Positions 52,145-63,006 of a stretch of 64,000 nucleotides of DNA are shown piece after piece; the stretch's first letter is position 1, and every line of letters begins with the position of its first letter. The notes beneath the pieces are model-generated. The model saw only the letters and a program-made list of their open reading frames with translations, did not search any database and was not told the DNA's origin. The translations under genes were made by a program, and so were the position numbers. The DNA comes from Dyella ginsengisoli LA-4 (GTDB lineage Bacteria > Pseudomonadota > Gammaproteobacteria > Xanthomonadales > Rhodanobacteraceae). The DNA lies in the NCBI RefSeq assembly GCF_000334915.1, contig NZ_AMSF01000095.1:93514-157513 (forward strand). Reading direction: 5' to 3'.

Positions 52145-54348
52145 GCACGCCGCTGACCTCGGATCAAGCCATCACGCTACTGCGCCAGCATCCCGATGCT
52201 TATCGCACACCCGAAAACCTGCGCGAACTGGCGTCGCAAATCGATGCAGATGCCTCAGGCAAGCTTACCGTGCTTTACAGCGGACCGACGACGAAGGAAG
52301 TCTGGTCGTCGGATGTCATCAAGGCCATGAACGCCAGCGGCGAAGACGTTCGCGTCATCGATAACAGCCAGGCGGCAAGATTTCTTCAATCCCGCGACTT
52401 TTATCATGCCGTAGCTGAGACCTACGGAATTCCGGCACGCCCGCTGATCAACGGCACCTACCGCGGCCCCGCAACCGACTGGCTTTATGACGCCCGGCAA
52501 GGTCCCTGGGCCGATGCTTCGGCCCGGTTCGTCGATGCCACCCGTGGCGAAGTGCGGATCATCGCCAGCGATGCGCGGCCCGATCGCGTATTCGGCGCGG
52601 TGGAATTGCCGCATGCACTGGCCAATCCGAACATCACCACCATCGAGGACGTACCACGTGACGTGCTGGCCGCACGCCAAGCCTCGCACGGCACCCAGGC
52701 TGCTTTCGAGATGGTGGTAGCGCGCGCCCGCGACAACGTGGGTCAACTGAACGTGGCGGTGAACTATGCCGGCACGCCATTGCATGGTGACAATGACCTC
52801 CTGATGCTGGACAGCCGTGCGTACTGCGTCGGCACATGCATCCAGGGCCGGAAGCCAGGCTTTGCTACTGGCACGCGCCCATTGGCCGACCGCATGGGGC
52901 CGCCCAGCTCCTACGTGCTGGCGGGGCAGCAGCATTGGCACGCATGGGAGGCCGAAGTGGCACAGGCCGGGCGTGACGCCAGGCTAGCGAAGCTGGTTCG
53001 CGATACCGGCGCCCTCGGCGGGACGGTTGCGGTGGCCTACGATGCCGGCAGCACCGCCTTGCACGCGTCCCACCTTCTGCGTCAGCACAACAAGACCGGC
53101 GCCACCTCCGAGATCGAACACTTCGCCAGCCGCAACGTCGCAGGGTTCGGGCTGGCGGCGGTCGGCGCGGAAATTGGCAGTGCCGGTGGTCCGGCGGGAA
53201 GCGTGACAGGTGCCCTGATCGGCGGCGGCATCGGCGTGTTCGGTGGCAACAAGCTGATGGATGCTTACGACGATCACAAGATCTACGTGCAGAGCGATGA
53301 TCAAGGCAAGTCGTGGCACTACGATCCTTCCAGGCCACACCAGGGCTGGACCCGCACCATCACCGACGCGTTCGCCGAGCACGGTCTGAGCCGAACGCAC
53401 GAAGAGCCCGCGCCAGCCGAACTCGGTGACCGCCTCAACTATCAGGCCAACACGACGGCGGTGGAACTGGCACTGGCACACCCGGCCAGCCCGGGCGATC
53501 CGTTTACCCAGCCAGCGACCGCGGAGGATCCCAACCTGCCAGGCGATCCGCCATGGATACGCGACGCGCAGACGAAGCAATGGTCACGCTCGTATGTCGA
53601 CGGCTTCGCCGAGCGTGGCTTGAGCCATTACGGCGTCGACATCGCCACGCCTGCGCGCGCCGCGCTGCTCGATATCGCGGCGGGCGCCGTCGCCGCAGAC
53701 AACCTCGCGCAGGAGCCCCGAAGCATTGCCGAGCGTTACCGGACGATGTACGAGCAACGTGGCTGGAAGCAGTATGGGCCGATGCCGGATTCGGTGACTG
53801 GCGTGCTGGGCAAGTCGGCGAACTCACCGGCGGCAGAGACTGCTGAGGCCAGGGCGCATCAACCGCGCGCCGATGCCGACCAGCGAACGTCCGCGCCAGC
53901 TTCGGAACGAAGCGGGGCACATCGCGCCGGGAGCACGCTCCTTATGGATGATCCGGACCATCCCGGGCATGCCCTGTTCAAGCAGGCGCAGGCCCACGTT
54001 GAGATTCTCGATGCCCAGCATGATCGAGCGCCCGATGTGCGCAGCCACAATCTCGCCGGGTTTGCCGCCGTCGCCGCGCTCGCCAACGGCATCACGCGGA
54101 TCGACGCGCTGCTACCGGACATCAAGGACGGATCGAGCATGTTCATCGCCCAGCACACGTCGCCACTCAAGCGGATAGCCGAAATATCCACCCTGCAGGC
54201 CATCAGCACGCCGCTGGAGCGGAGCAGCGAGAGGTATCTGCAGGTTGCCCTGCAGCGGGAGCAGGATCCGGCGCAGCAACCACAGAAGCAGATGCACGCC
54301 CCATCCGCCATGACACAGATGGAAGCCGCACCGCAGATGCGGGTCTAG
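52141..54348 (+). CDS. X-T4SS effector: ADP-ribosyl-cyclase-like N-terminus, C-terminal XVIPCD
   Basis: 735 residues. The C-terminal part (about 601-735) is an XVIPCD, the domain read by VirD4 of the bacteria-killing T4SS of Xanthomonadales: D-P-D-H-P-G-H-A-L-F, V-E-I-L-D, N-G-I-T-R-I-D, and a Gln-rich tail. The middle (about 335-370) is a Gly-zipper hydrophobic segment followed by K-L-M-D-A. The N-terminal 175 residues carry motifs I align by eye with ADP-ribosyl cyclases: Y-S-G 46-48, W123-x3-S127-x2-F130, and F-G-A-V-E 151-155, with E155 at the place of the catalytic Glu of CD38 (F-G-S-V-E) and Aplysia cyclase (F-G-K-Y-E-L-P). That points to NAD cleavage or cyclisation (inference). No T4SS genes are in the window. 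Confidence 0.75.
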   Translation: MSTPLTSDQAITLLRQHPDAYRTPENLRELASQIDADASGKLTVLYSGPTTKEVWSSDVIKAMNASGEDVRVIDNSQAARFLQSRDFYHAVAETYGIPARPLINGTYRGPATDWLYDARQGPWADASARFVDATRGEVRIIASDARPDRVFGAVELPHALANPNITTIEDVPRDVLAARQASHGTQAAFEMVVARARDNVGQLNVAVNYAGTPLHGDNDLLMLDSRAYCVGTCIQGRKPGFATGTRPLADRMGPPSSYVLAGQQHWHAWEAEVAQAGRDARLAKLVRDTGALGGTVAVAYDAGSTALHASHLLRQHNKTGATSEIEHFASRNVAGFGLAAVGAEIGSAGGPAGSVTGALIGGGIGVFGGNKLMDAYDDHKIYVQSDDQGKSWHYDPSRPHQGWTRTITDAFAEHGLSRTHEEPAPAELGDRLNYQANTTAVELALAHPASPGDPFTQPATAEDPNLPGDPPWIRDAQTKQWSRSYVDGFAERGLSHYGVDIATPARAALLDIAAGAVAADNLAQEPRSIAERYRTMYEQRGWKQYGPMPDSVTGVLGKSANSPAAETAEARAHQPRADADQRTSAPASERSGAHRAGSTLLMDDPDHPGHALFKQAQAHVEILDAQHDRAPDVRSHNLAGFAAVAALANGITRIDALLPDIKDGSSMFIAQHTSPLKRIAEISTLQAISTPLERSSERYLQVALQREQDPAQQPQKQMHAPSAMTQMEAAPQMRV

Positions 54349-54392
54349 CCGTGTCGGATTGTGCAGTGCCCCGGGCCCCTTCCCATCACTGC

Positions 54393-54500
54393 CTGCCTCC
54401 GACCGCGGGAAATTTCACGATGATCTTCGATCACTACGGGGAAGCGCCGGCGAACACGGCAGGCAAGATGATGGTCGCGGAGGCGAAGCTGGCCTCCGCC
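54393..54500 (+). pseudogene. Decayed second copy of the EF-G gene 3' end
   Basis: The translated stretch [16 protein letters not shown] repeats the EF-G end [19 protein letters not shown] identity is high over about 105 bp (copy 1 at about 50490-50583), with substitutions. Further on, GAAAAAGCCCGCGGAGCAG resembles the EF-G terminator. It bounds the immunity-effector cassette on the right. Confidence 0.8.
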
Positions 54501-54728
54501 TGCGCAACTACACCGGCTTCACGGCCGGTGACCGAAAAAGCCCGCGGAGCAGTCTCGAGCTGTTGATCGAGCCTTTCGCAAACTCATGCGAGGCGCGCAA
54601 GCGGCCCCACGCATCACTTGGTGCATCGCATGGTGACAAGGCCGAGTGCGCTCGCAGATGCTCCGCGCCCACCGGCGACGCAGGGGATTGCCGGACCCAT
54701 CGAATCGTCGTCAGACAGGGAGATCACC

Positions 54729-57635
54729 ATGCACACCGGCCATTCATCCGGCACGACCGCCGCCTCTCGCACACAGCCCCGCCGGCAGCGGCTCTCGCTC
54801 GCGTGCCAGGCTGCACTGCTCGGGTTGCTCAGCGTCGGCATGGCCCAGGCACAAGACACGCCAGCGATGCCCGCCGCGCCACCGGCCGGACAGAGCACGC
54901 CGGCGACAGCCACCGGGAAATCCGCCAAACCCGCCGCCACCACCCTGCAGACCGTGGTGGTCACCGGCATCCGCAGCAGCATCGAGAGTTCGATCAGGAC
55001 CAAGCAGAACGCCAACGACATCGTCGAGGCGATCTCCGCCGAGGACATCGGCAAGCTGCCCGACGCCAGCATCGCCGAGAGTCTGGCGCGCCTGCCCGGT
55101 CTGGCCACCCAGCGGCTGGACGGCCGCGCCAACATGATCTCGATCCGCGGCCTGTCGCCCGACTTCGCCGGCACCACGCTGAACGGCCGCGAGCAGGCCA
55201 CCATCGGCGAGAACCGCGGCGTGGAATACGACCAGTACCCGTCCGAGCTGATCAACGGCGTCACGGTCTACAAGACGCCGGACGCCAGCGTGATCGGCCA
55301 GGGCCTGTCCGGCACGGTGGACCTGCACACGATCCGCCCGCTCGACCTGCCCCATCGCGCCATCGTGCTCAACGTGCGCGGAGAGCACACCACCAACGGC
55401 AAGCTCAATCCGGGCTCCGGCGTGGGCGACATGGGCCACCGCGCCAGCGCTTCGTACATCGACCAGTTCCTCGACCACACGCTTGGCGTGGCGGTGGGCT
55501 TCGCCCAGCTCGATTCGCCGATCCAGGAGAAGCAGTACCAGGCGTGGTGGTGGAGCGTGGACAACGGTCCGGGCAGCGCCGAACAGAACTGGGGCGCACC
55601 GCACACGCCCGGCATGCCGGACGGGGCGATCTCGCAGGAGGGCATGCAGTTGCGTGCCAAGTCCGAGCGGCAGAAGCGCAACGGCCTGATGGCGGTGATC
55701 GAGTGGGCGCCAGGCGAGCACTACCACTCCACGCTGGACATGTACTACTCGACCTTCAACCAGCGGCAGTACACGAACGGCCTGCAGTGGTCGAGCAGCC
55801 CGTGGGACGGCATCTCCTACAGCAACGTCGGTGTCACGCCCTACCAGCCCTATCCACTGGTCACCTCGGGGACGATCGACGGCATCAAGCCGATCATGCA
55901 GAACGAGTTCAACCGCGAGCACGACAAGCTGTTTTCCGCCGGCTGGAACAACCAGTACGACTTCGGCAACGGCTGGCAGGCGATGGCCGACCTGTCGTAC
56001 TCCACCGCCAAGCGAAAGCTGCGCGACGCCTACCTGTTCACCGGCCTGCCCAACGGCGGCACCACCAGCGTGCAGTTCAACACCCCGGTGGGCAACGGCT
56101 ACCCGGACTTCCGCACCGGCGTGGACCTGTCCAACCCGGCCAACGTGGTGTTCACCGATCCGGACAACTACGGCTACAACGGCCGCCAGGAGTTCGACCG
56201 CCAGCGCGACACGATCCGCGCGATCCGGCTGGAGGCAACGCATCCGGCCGGCTGGATATTCTCCGACTTCACGCTGGGCGCAGACTGGTCCGAACGCACC
56301 AAGACCAAGCAGGCGGACGTCTATTTCGCCTGGCTCAACGGCAACGGCTCGACCAGCGGCACCTACGACAACAACTTCGGCGCACCGATAAGCGCAGGCC
56401 TGATCCGCTCGCCCACCTCGCTGGCCTACGGCGGCATTCCCGGCATCGTCTACTACGACGTGCTCGGCGCGCTGGACAACCAGTTCTACCTGACCGCCCG
56501 CAACGGCCTGGCCGACTACAACCGCAACTACACGGTGCGCGAGAAGGTGCCGCTGGGTTACGTGAAGTTCGACATCGACACACAGCTTGGCGACATCCCG
56601 CTGCGTGGCAACGTCGGCGTGCAGGTGGTGCACACCAACCAGTCGTCCGATGCGCTGCAGACCAACGGCGACACCCTGGTCGGACACATCTCCGGCGGCG
56701 CGTCCTATACCAACGTGCTGCCCAGCCTGAACCTGGTCGCCCAGCTCACCGACCACCAAGTGCTCCGCTTCGGCCTGGCCAAGACCATGGCCCGCGGCCG
56801 GATCGACGACGAGAAGGTCGCCACCTCGGCCGGCGTGTCGCTGGTGCAGAACGGTCCGGCGGCCGGCCAGGTGCTGTGGTCGGGCAGCGGCGGCAACCCG
56901 AAGCTCAAGCCGTACGTCGCGGTCGGCACCGACCTGTCGTGGGAAAACTACTTCGGCAAGTCCAGCTACGTCGCGGTCGCGGTGTTCAACAAGAACCTGC
57001 TGAACTACATCTACAACCAGACTACGCTGCACTACGACTTCTCCAACTACACCAACGACAACCCCACGCTCACCCCGACCAGCAACTACGGCTCGTTCAC
57101 CCGGCCGGAGAACGGCACCGGTGGGCGCATGGAAGGCCTGGAGCTGTCCGGCGCGCTGGAGGGCGGGCTGCTCGCCGATGCGCTGGACGGCTTCGGTGTG
57201 CAGGCCAATTTCTCGCTGACCAACAGCAGCATCCCGAAGAGCTCGGTGTCCTCGATCCCGGGCGGTCCGCACACCCTGCCCGGGCTGTCGCGCAAGGTGG
57301 CCAACCTCGCGATCTACTACGAGAAGTACGGTTTTTCCGCGCGTATCGCCGAGCGCTACCGCTCCTCGTTCACCGGCGAGGCCGTCGCGCTGTTCGACCA
57401 GCTCGGCTACACCACCGTGCTGGCCAACCGCCAGACCGACCTGCAACTGGGCTACGCCTTCGACGAAGGACGCATGAGGGGGCTCTCGCTGCTGCTGCAG
57501 GTGAACAACCTGACCAACTCGTCCGACACCACCCAGCAGATCGCCGGCCTGCCCAACGGCGTCCAGGTCGCCCGCCCGCTGGAATACGACACCTGGGGGC
57601 GTACGGTGATGTTCGGGGTGAACTACAAGCTTTGA
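54729..57635 (+). CDS. TonB-dependent outer-membrane receptor
   Basis: 968 residues. Signal peptide (cut near A-Q-A-Q-D), then the TonB-box-like T-V-V-V-T-G-I-R-S-S and plug domain (A-E-D-I-G-K-L-P-D-A-S-I-A-E-S-L-A-R-L-P-G, S-I-R-G-L-S-P-D-F). The rest is a 22-strand barrel ending in Y-K-L. This is the large receptor type abundant in Xanthomonadales and Caulobacter, often importing saccharides or peptides. The start at 54729 has GGGAG upstream; the longer frame from 54618 would precede the signal peptide. The M20 peptidase follows by 115 bp, so a peptide ligand is possible. Confidence 0.9.
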   Translation: MHTGHSSGTTAASRTQPRRQRLSLACQAALLGLLSVGMAQAQDTPAMPAAPPAGQSTPATATGKSAKPAATTLQTVVVTGIRSSIESSIRTKQNANDIVEAISAEDIGKLPDASIAESLARLPGLATQRLDGRANMISIRGLSPDFAGTTLNGREQATIGENRGVEYDQYPSELINGVTVYKTPDASVIGQGLSGTVDLHTIRPLDLPHRAIVLNVRGEHTTNGKLNPGSGVGDMGHRASASYIDQFLDHTLGVAVGFAQLDSPIQEKQYQAWWWSVDNGPGSAEQNWGAPHTPGMPDGAISQEGMQLRAKSERQKRNGLMAVIEWAPGEHYHSTLDMYYSTFNQRQYTNGLQWSSSPWDGISYSNVGVTPYQPYPLVTSGTIDGIKPIMQNEFNREHDKLFSAGWNNQYDFGNGWQAMADLSYSTAKRKLRDAYLFTGLPNGGTTSVQFNTPVGNGYPDFRTGVDLSNPANVVFTDPDNYGYNGRQEFDRQRDTIRAIRLEATHPAGWIFSDFTLGADWSERTKTKQADVYFAWLNGNGSTSGTYDNNFGAPISAGLIRSPTSLAYGGIPGIVYYDVLGALDNQFYLTARNGLADYNRNYTVREKVPLGYVKFDIDTQLGDIPLRGNVGVQVVHTNQSSDALQTNGDTLVGHISGGASYTNVLPSLNLVAQLTDHQVLRFGLAKTMARGRIDDEKVATSAGVSLVQNGPAAGQVLWSGSGGNPKLKPYVAVGTDLSWENYFGKSSYVAVAVFNKNLLNYIYNQTTLHYDFSNYTNDNPTLTPTSNYGSFTRPENGTGGRMEGLELSGALEGGLLADALDGFGVQANFSLTNSSIPKSSVSSIPGGPHTLPGLSRKVANLAIYYEKYGFSARIAERYRSSFTGEAVALFDQLGYTTVLANRQTDLQLGYAFDEGRMRGLSLLLQVNNLTNSSDTTQQIAGLPNGVQVARPLEYDTWGRTVMFGVNYKL

Positions 57636-57749
57636 CGCCGTCCTCCCGGCCCACGCGCCAGCACGGGCCGGGCCCCCATAGGCAGCGCGCGCGGCGGCAC
57701 GCATACTCGGATGAACGTCACTCGACGCACCATGGGGAGAACCATCGAA

Positions 57750-59159
57750 ATGAAAGCAGCACGCACCCTGCGGCCCCTGGCCGTCCTGATGGCTCTGGGC
57801 CTCACCGCCGCTCCCGCGATGGCGGCGCATCCGGGGCCGCCGATGCAGACCCGGGAACTGGGTGAGGCCATGGCCATGCTGCGCCACGCGATCAGCGTGC
57901 CCACGGTCAAAGGCAACCACCAGGTGCCGGCGCTTGCCGCCTACCTGGCCGACAAGCTCAAGGAGGGCGGCTTCGCCGCTGACGACGTCGAGATCATCCC
58001 GGTCGGCGAGACCGCCGCCCTGGTCGCCCGCTACCGCGGCACCGGCCACGGCAAGCCGATCTACCTGTCCGGCCACATGGACGTGGTGGCCGCCAAGCGT
58101 GCGGACTGGACCCGCGACCCGTTCACCCTGCTGCAGGAAAACGGCTACCTCTACGGCCGCGGCACCGCCGACATGAAGACCGCCGTAGTAGTGCTGGTGG
58201 AGACGCTGATCCGGCTCAAGCGCGAAGGCTTCAAGCCCAGCCGCGACATCGTGCTGCTGCTGTCGGGCGACGAAGAGACCGACATGGCCACCACCCGCGA
58301 ACTGGCCAGGCGTTACCACGACGCCGAATTCCTGCTCAACGCCGATGCCGGTGGCGGCACGCTGGACCCGGCCACCGGCAAGCCGGTGGTCTACCAGATC
58401 CAGGCTGCCGAGAAGACCTACGCGGACTTCCGCATCACCTTCACCTCGCCCGGCGGCCACTCCAGCGAACCCTCGCCGGACAACGCGATCTACCGCCTGT
58501 CGCACGCGATCGACAAGGTCGCGGCCTACCAGTTTCCGCCGATGATCAACGACATCACCCGTGCCTCGCTGCGCGCCACCGGCGCGCACACGCCCGGCGC
58601 GCTGGGCCAGGCCATGGTCCGCTTCGCCGATCACCCCGATGACGCGCAGGCCGCGGCGACGATCTCGGCCGACCCCGCCTATGTCGGCCAGATCCGCACC
58701 ACCTGCGTGGCCACCATGCTGCAGGGCGGCCACGCGCTGAACGCCCTGCCGCAGAGCGCCAGCGTCAACGTGAACTGCCGGATCTTCCCGGGCACCCCGG
58801 TGGCCAGCGTGCGCGAGACCCTGACCAAGGTGATCGACGACCCGACGGCGACCATTACCGTGCTCGATCCGAAGCCGGTGGAAAGCCCCGCCTCACCGCT
58901 GCGCCCGGATGTGATCGCCGCGGTGACCGAGGCGGTGCATGCGCGCTTCCCCGACGTGGAGATCGTACCGGGCATGTCCGCCGGGGCATCGGACAGCATG
59001 TACTTCCGCAACGCCGGCGTACCCTGCTACGGCACCGACGCGGCCTTCACCAAGCCCGACGACACCTTCGCCCACGGCCTCAACGAGAAGCTGCCTGTCT
59101 CCGAGGTGGGCGCCGGCTTGCACTTCTGGCACCAGGTGCTGACCAAGCTGGCCAAGTGA
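57750..59159 (+). CDS. Exported M20 metallopeptidase
   Basis: 469 residues. Signal peptide (cut near A-M-A-A-H), then the two-zinc M20 core: G-H-M-D-V near 108-112, G-R-G-T-A-D-M-K near 136-143, G-D-E-E-T near 171-175, and a dimerisation insert. The C-terminal part has M-S-A-G-A-S-D-S. Likely cleaves dipeptides or acyl-amino acids in the periplasm. The ATG at 57750 follows GGGGAGA by about 10 bases; starts at 57711 or 57732 would lengthen the signal peptide. Confidence 0.9.
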   Translation: MKAARTLRPLAVLMALGLTAAPAMAAHPGPPMQTRELGEAMAMLRHAISVPTVKGNHQVPALAAYLADKLKEGGFAADDVEIIPVGETAALVARYRGTGHGKPIYLSGHMDVVAAKRADWTRDPFTLLQENGYLYGRGTADMKTAVVVLVETLIRLKREGFKPSRDIVLLLSGDEETDMATTRELARRYHDAEFLLNADAGGGTLDPATGKPVVYQIQAAEKTYADFRITFTSPGGHSSEPSPDNAIYRLSHAIDKVAAYQFPPMINDITRASLRATGAHTPGALGQAMVRFADHPDDAQAAATISADPAYVGQIRTTCVATMLQGGHALNALPQSASVNVNCRIFPGTPVASVRETLTKVIDDPTATITVLDPKPVESPASPLRPDVIAAVTEAVHARFPDVEIVPGMSAGASDSMYFRNAGVPCYGTDAAFTKPDDTFAHGLNEKLPVSEVGAGLHFWHQVLTKLAK

Positions 59160-59184
59160 TCCGGCCGGGGCCTGCCCCCGGAAA

Positions 59185-59217
59185 ACGAAAGACCCGGCGG
59201 CATGCCGGGCCTTTCGT
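59185..59217. terminator. Bidirectional terminator-like hairpin
   Basis: ACGAAAGACCCGG pairs with CCGGGCCTTTCGT around GCGGCAT with one mismatch. It has A and T runs on both sides, and lies between the peptidase gene and the convergent small exported protein. Confidence 0.75.
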
Positions 59218-59252
59218 CACGACCAACCGCGATACACACTGCACGCACTGGC

Positions 59253-59594
59253 TCAGGAGACGCGTGCCTCGCACTGCTTCTGCATCTGCTCCTGCAGGGC
59301 CGCGGGGCTCTGCTTGCTTGCATATACGTCGTGTATCACGCCCAACATGCCCTGACTCAGCTTCCGGGGCCCGAAGCGCGAGGTGAAGCGGCTCTGCGGT
59401 ACGTGCCGATCGCGGGCATCGGCCGCCATCCGCACCAGATTGCCGAAGTTCTCGCAGCGCTTGAGCTGGGTGGCCCTGGGGGTGATCGGCACTGCGGTGG
59501 GTATCACGTTCTGGTGGACTTCCTGTGCCCCACAGGCTCCGCTCAGGGTCAACAGGGATGCCATGGCCATGGCGGGAAAACTCATGATGCGCAT
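59253..59594 (-). CDS. Small exported protein
   Basis: 113 residues. Signal peptide with a hydrophobic core M-A-S-L-L-T-L-S-G-A-C-G-A-Q; the Cys does not fit a clean lipobox. AGGAGGA lies 7-8 bases before the ATG at 59594. The mature part has N-V-I-P-T-A-V-P, K-R-C-E-N-F-G-N and a late Cys, which may form a disulfide. No family recognised. The in-frame stretch up to 59768 is not credible coding sequence. Confidence 0.65.
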   Translation of the reverse strand: MRIMSFPAMAMASLLTLSGACGAQEVHQNVIPTAVPITPRATQLKRCENFGNLVRMAADARDRHVPQSRFTSRFGPRKLSQGMLGVIHDVYASKQSPAALQEQMQKQCEARVS

Positions 59595-59738
59595 ATCAAT
59601 TCCTCCTGAATCGATTCGTCTTGCCGTTGGCGGCATTGCCATCATCCCCGATTGCGGGATGCCGAAGTGTGAAATGGCGGCGAGCGGAAGGATGCGGACA
59701 TGGTCGGGGACCGGCCGCCGATGGCAGCCCGGCCACGC

Positions 59739-59744
59739 TACAAT
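59739..59744 (+). promoter_or_regulatory. -10 element for prfC
   Basis: TACAAT in GCTACAATGATCAG, giving a leader of about 23 bases. No clear -35. Confidence 0.45.
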
Positions 59745-59773
59745 GATCAGTTGGCCAGCTCGACTCATACCCC

Positions 59774-61375
<1,602 letters not shown>

Positions 61376-61400
61376 CCTTCCGCAGCAAGGCGTGCGGGGC

Positions 61401-62918
61401 TCAAGGGGCCGGCGCCTTGCAGTAGCGGTCGATGAACACCTGGTGCATCGGCATCGCCGCCGCGGCTTCCGCCATGGACTGGCGCACGCGCTCGACGAAC
61501 TGCACCAGCTCGTCCTCGGGCATGCGGTCGACCACCGGGTGGTAGCTGCGCGGCACGATGCCCTGCCCCAGCATCACCTGGACCCAGCTCGGCAGCGCGA
61601 AGAATTCCTCTGCATCGCGGAAGAAGCGGCCGCTGGCGCGGAACAGGTCGATGTTCTCCTGCAGCGAGGCGGGGACTTCCATGGTGCGGCAGGCATCCCA
61701 GAACGGGGTGTCGTCGCGCTCCGTCGCCTTGTAGTGCAGGATCAGGAAGTCTCGGGTCTTTTCGTACTCGAAGATCGTTTCGCGGTTGTAGCGCTCGACC
61801 AGCATCGGGTCGAAATCGCGATCGGGGAACAGGCCCAGCAACCGCTGCAGGCCCGACTGGATCAGGTAGATGCTGGTCGACTCCAGCGGCTCCATGAAGC
61901 CGGCGGCGAGCCCCAGTGCGACGACGTTCCGGTCCCAGAACCTATTGCGTCGACCGGTGGTGAAGCGCAAAGGACGTGGATCGCCCAAGACCGGGCCGTC
62001 CAGGTTCGCCAGCAGGGTCGCGGCTGCCTCGTCGTCGCTGATCCGGTGACTGGAGTACACGTAGCCGTTGCCGACACGATGCTGCAGCGGGATGCGCCAC
62101 TGCCAGCCGGCCGGCCGCGCTGTCGCGCGGGTGTATGGCAACGGGGGGCCGACAGACTCGCACGCCACCGCCATCGCGCGGTCACATGGAAGCCAGTGCG
62201 TCCAGTCCTCGTAGCCGGTCTCAAGCGCCTGCTCGATCAGCAGACCGCGGAAGCCCGAGCAGTCGATGAACAGCTCGCCCTCGATGCGCTCGCCGCTTTC
62301 CATCACCACCGCATCGACGAATCCGTCGCCCGCGCGCCGGCTCACCGAGACGATCCTGCCTTCCACCCGCTGCACACCGCGCCCTTCGGCCAGGCCGCGC
62401 AGGTAGCGGGCGTACGCGGCCGCGTCGAAGTGGTAGGCGTAGGCAATGTCACTCAGCGGCGAGCCGGGCGGAACGTCGCGGGCACTCGCCATGAAACGGC
62501 CCATCGGTGCCGCCACGGTCTGCAGCGAATAGGCGCCGATCGGTCCCGCGCGCCCGCCGAGGAACAGCTTCAGCCAGAACTGGTGGAACGGCAGCGGCCC
62601 CAGCCCCCGGCCGATCTTGCCGAAGCCGTGGATGTAGCTTTCGCCGATGTGCCCCCAGTCGTTGAACTGGATGCCGAGCTTGAACGTGGCCTGGGTACGG
62701 ACCACGAACTCGCGCTCCTCGATGCCAAGAACCGTGCTGTTGAACGCCTGCATGTGCGGCACGCTGGCCTCGCCCACACCGACGATACCGATCTCCTCGG
62801 ACTCGACCAGGCGGATCGTGGCGCCCTCGCCGACGTAGGTGGCCAAGGTCGCCGCCGCCATCCAGCCGGCACTGCCGCCACCCACGACGACGATGTTCCT
62901 GATCCGGTTGTCGTTCAT
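61401..62918 (-). CDS. Flavin-dependent tryptophan halogenase family protein
   Basis: 505 residues. FAD-binding G-G-G-S-A-G near 13-18; active-site lysine K80 in T-F-K-L-G-I-Q-F; halogenase signature W-Q-W-R-I-P at 272-277; E-P-L-E-S-T at 343-348, including the glutamate that faces the lysine in PrnA-type enzymes. The hypohalous acid channel residues therefore look intact. A flavin reductase is not visible nearby. It is 88 bp downstream of the TonB receptor gene on the same strand. In related bacteria such halogenases repeatedly flank TonB receptors, and their substrate in that setting is unknown. The ATG at 62918 fits the FAD motif; an earlier in-frame start at 62969 is possible. Confidence 0.9.
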   Translation of the reverse strand: MNDNRIRNIVVVGGGSAGWMAAATLATYVGEGATIRLVESEEIGIVGVGEASVPHMQAFNSTVLGIEEREFVVRTQATFKLGIQFNDWGHIGESYIHGFGKIGRGLGPLPFHQFWLKLFLGGRAGPIGAYSLQTVAAPMGRFMASARDVPPGSPLSDIAYAYHFDAAAYARYLRGLAEGRGVQRVEGRIVSVSRRAGDGFVDAVVMESGERIEGELFIDCSGFRGLLIEQALETGYEDWTHWLPCDRAMAVACESVGPPLPYTRATARPAGWQWRIPLQHRVGNGYVYSSHRISDDEAAATLLANLDGPVLGDPRPLRFTTGRRNRFWDRNVVALGLAAGFMEPLESTSIYLIQSGLQRLLGLFPDRDFDPMLVERYNRETIFEYEKTRDFLILHYKATERDDTPFWDACRTMEVPASLQENIDLFRASGRFFRDAEEFFALPSWVQVMLGQGIVPRSYHPVVDRMPEDELVQFVERVRQSMAEAAAAMPMHQVFIDRYCKAPAP

Positions 62919-63006
62919 TGCCCCTGCACCCGGGATGAGGTTCGTGAATGAAAACGGCAGGGCCTGCAAAAGTACAGGCCCTGCCGGCGCGGGAGGATCC
63001 GTTGCC

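Noticed and set aside
54351..54566. A 71-codon open frame after the effector
   Set aside because: Its central part is the decayed EF-G 3' end in frame and the ends have no similarity; treated as a relic, not a gene.
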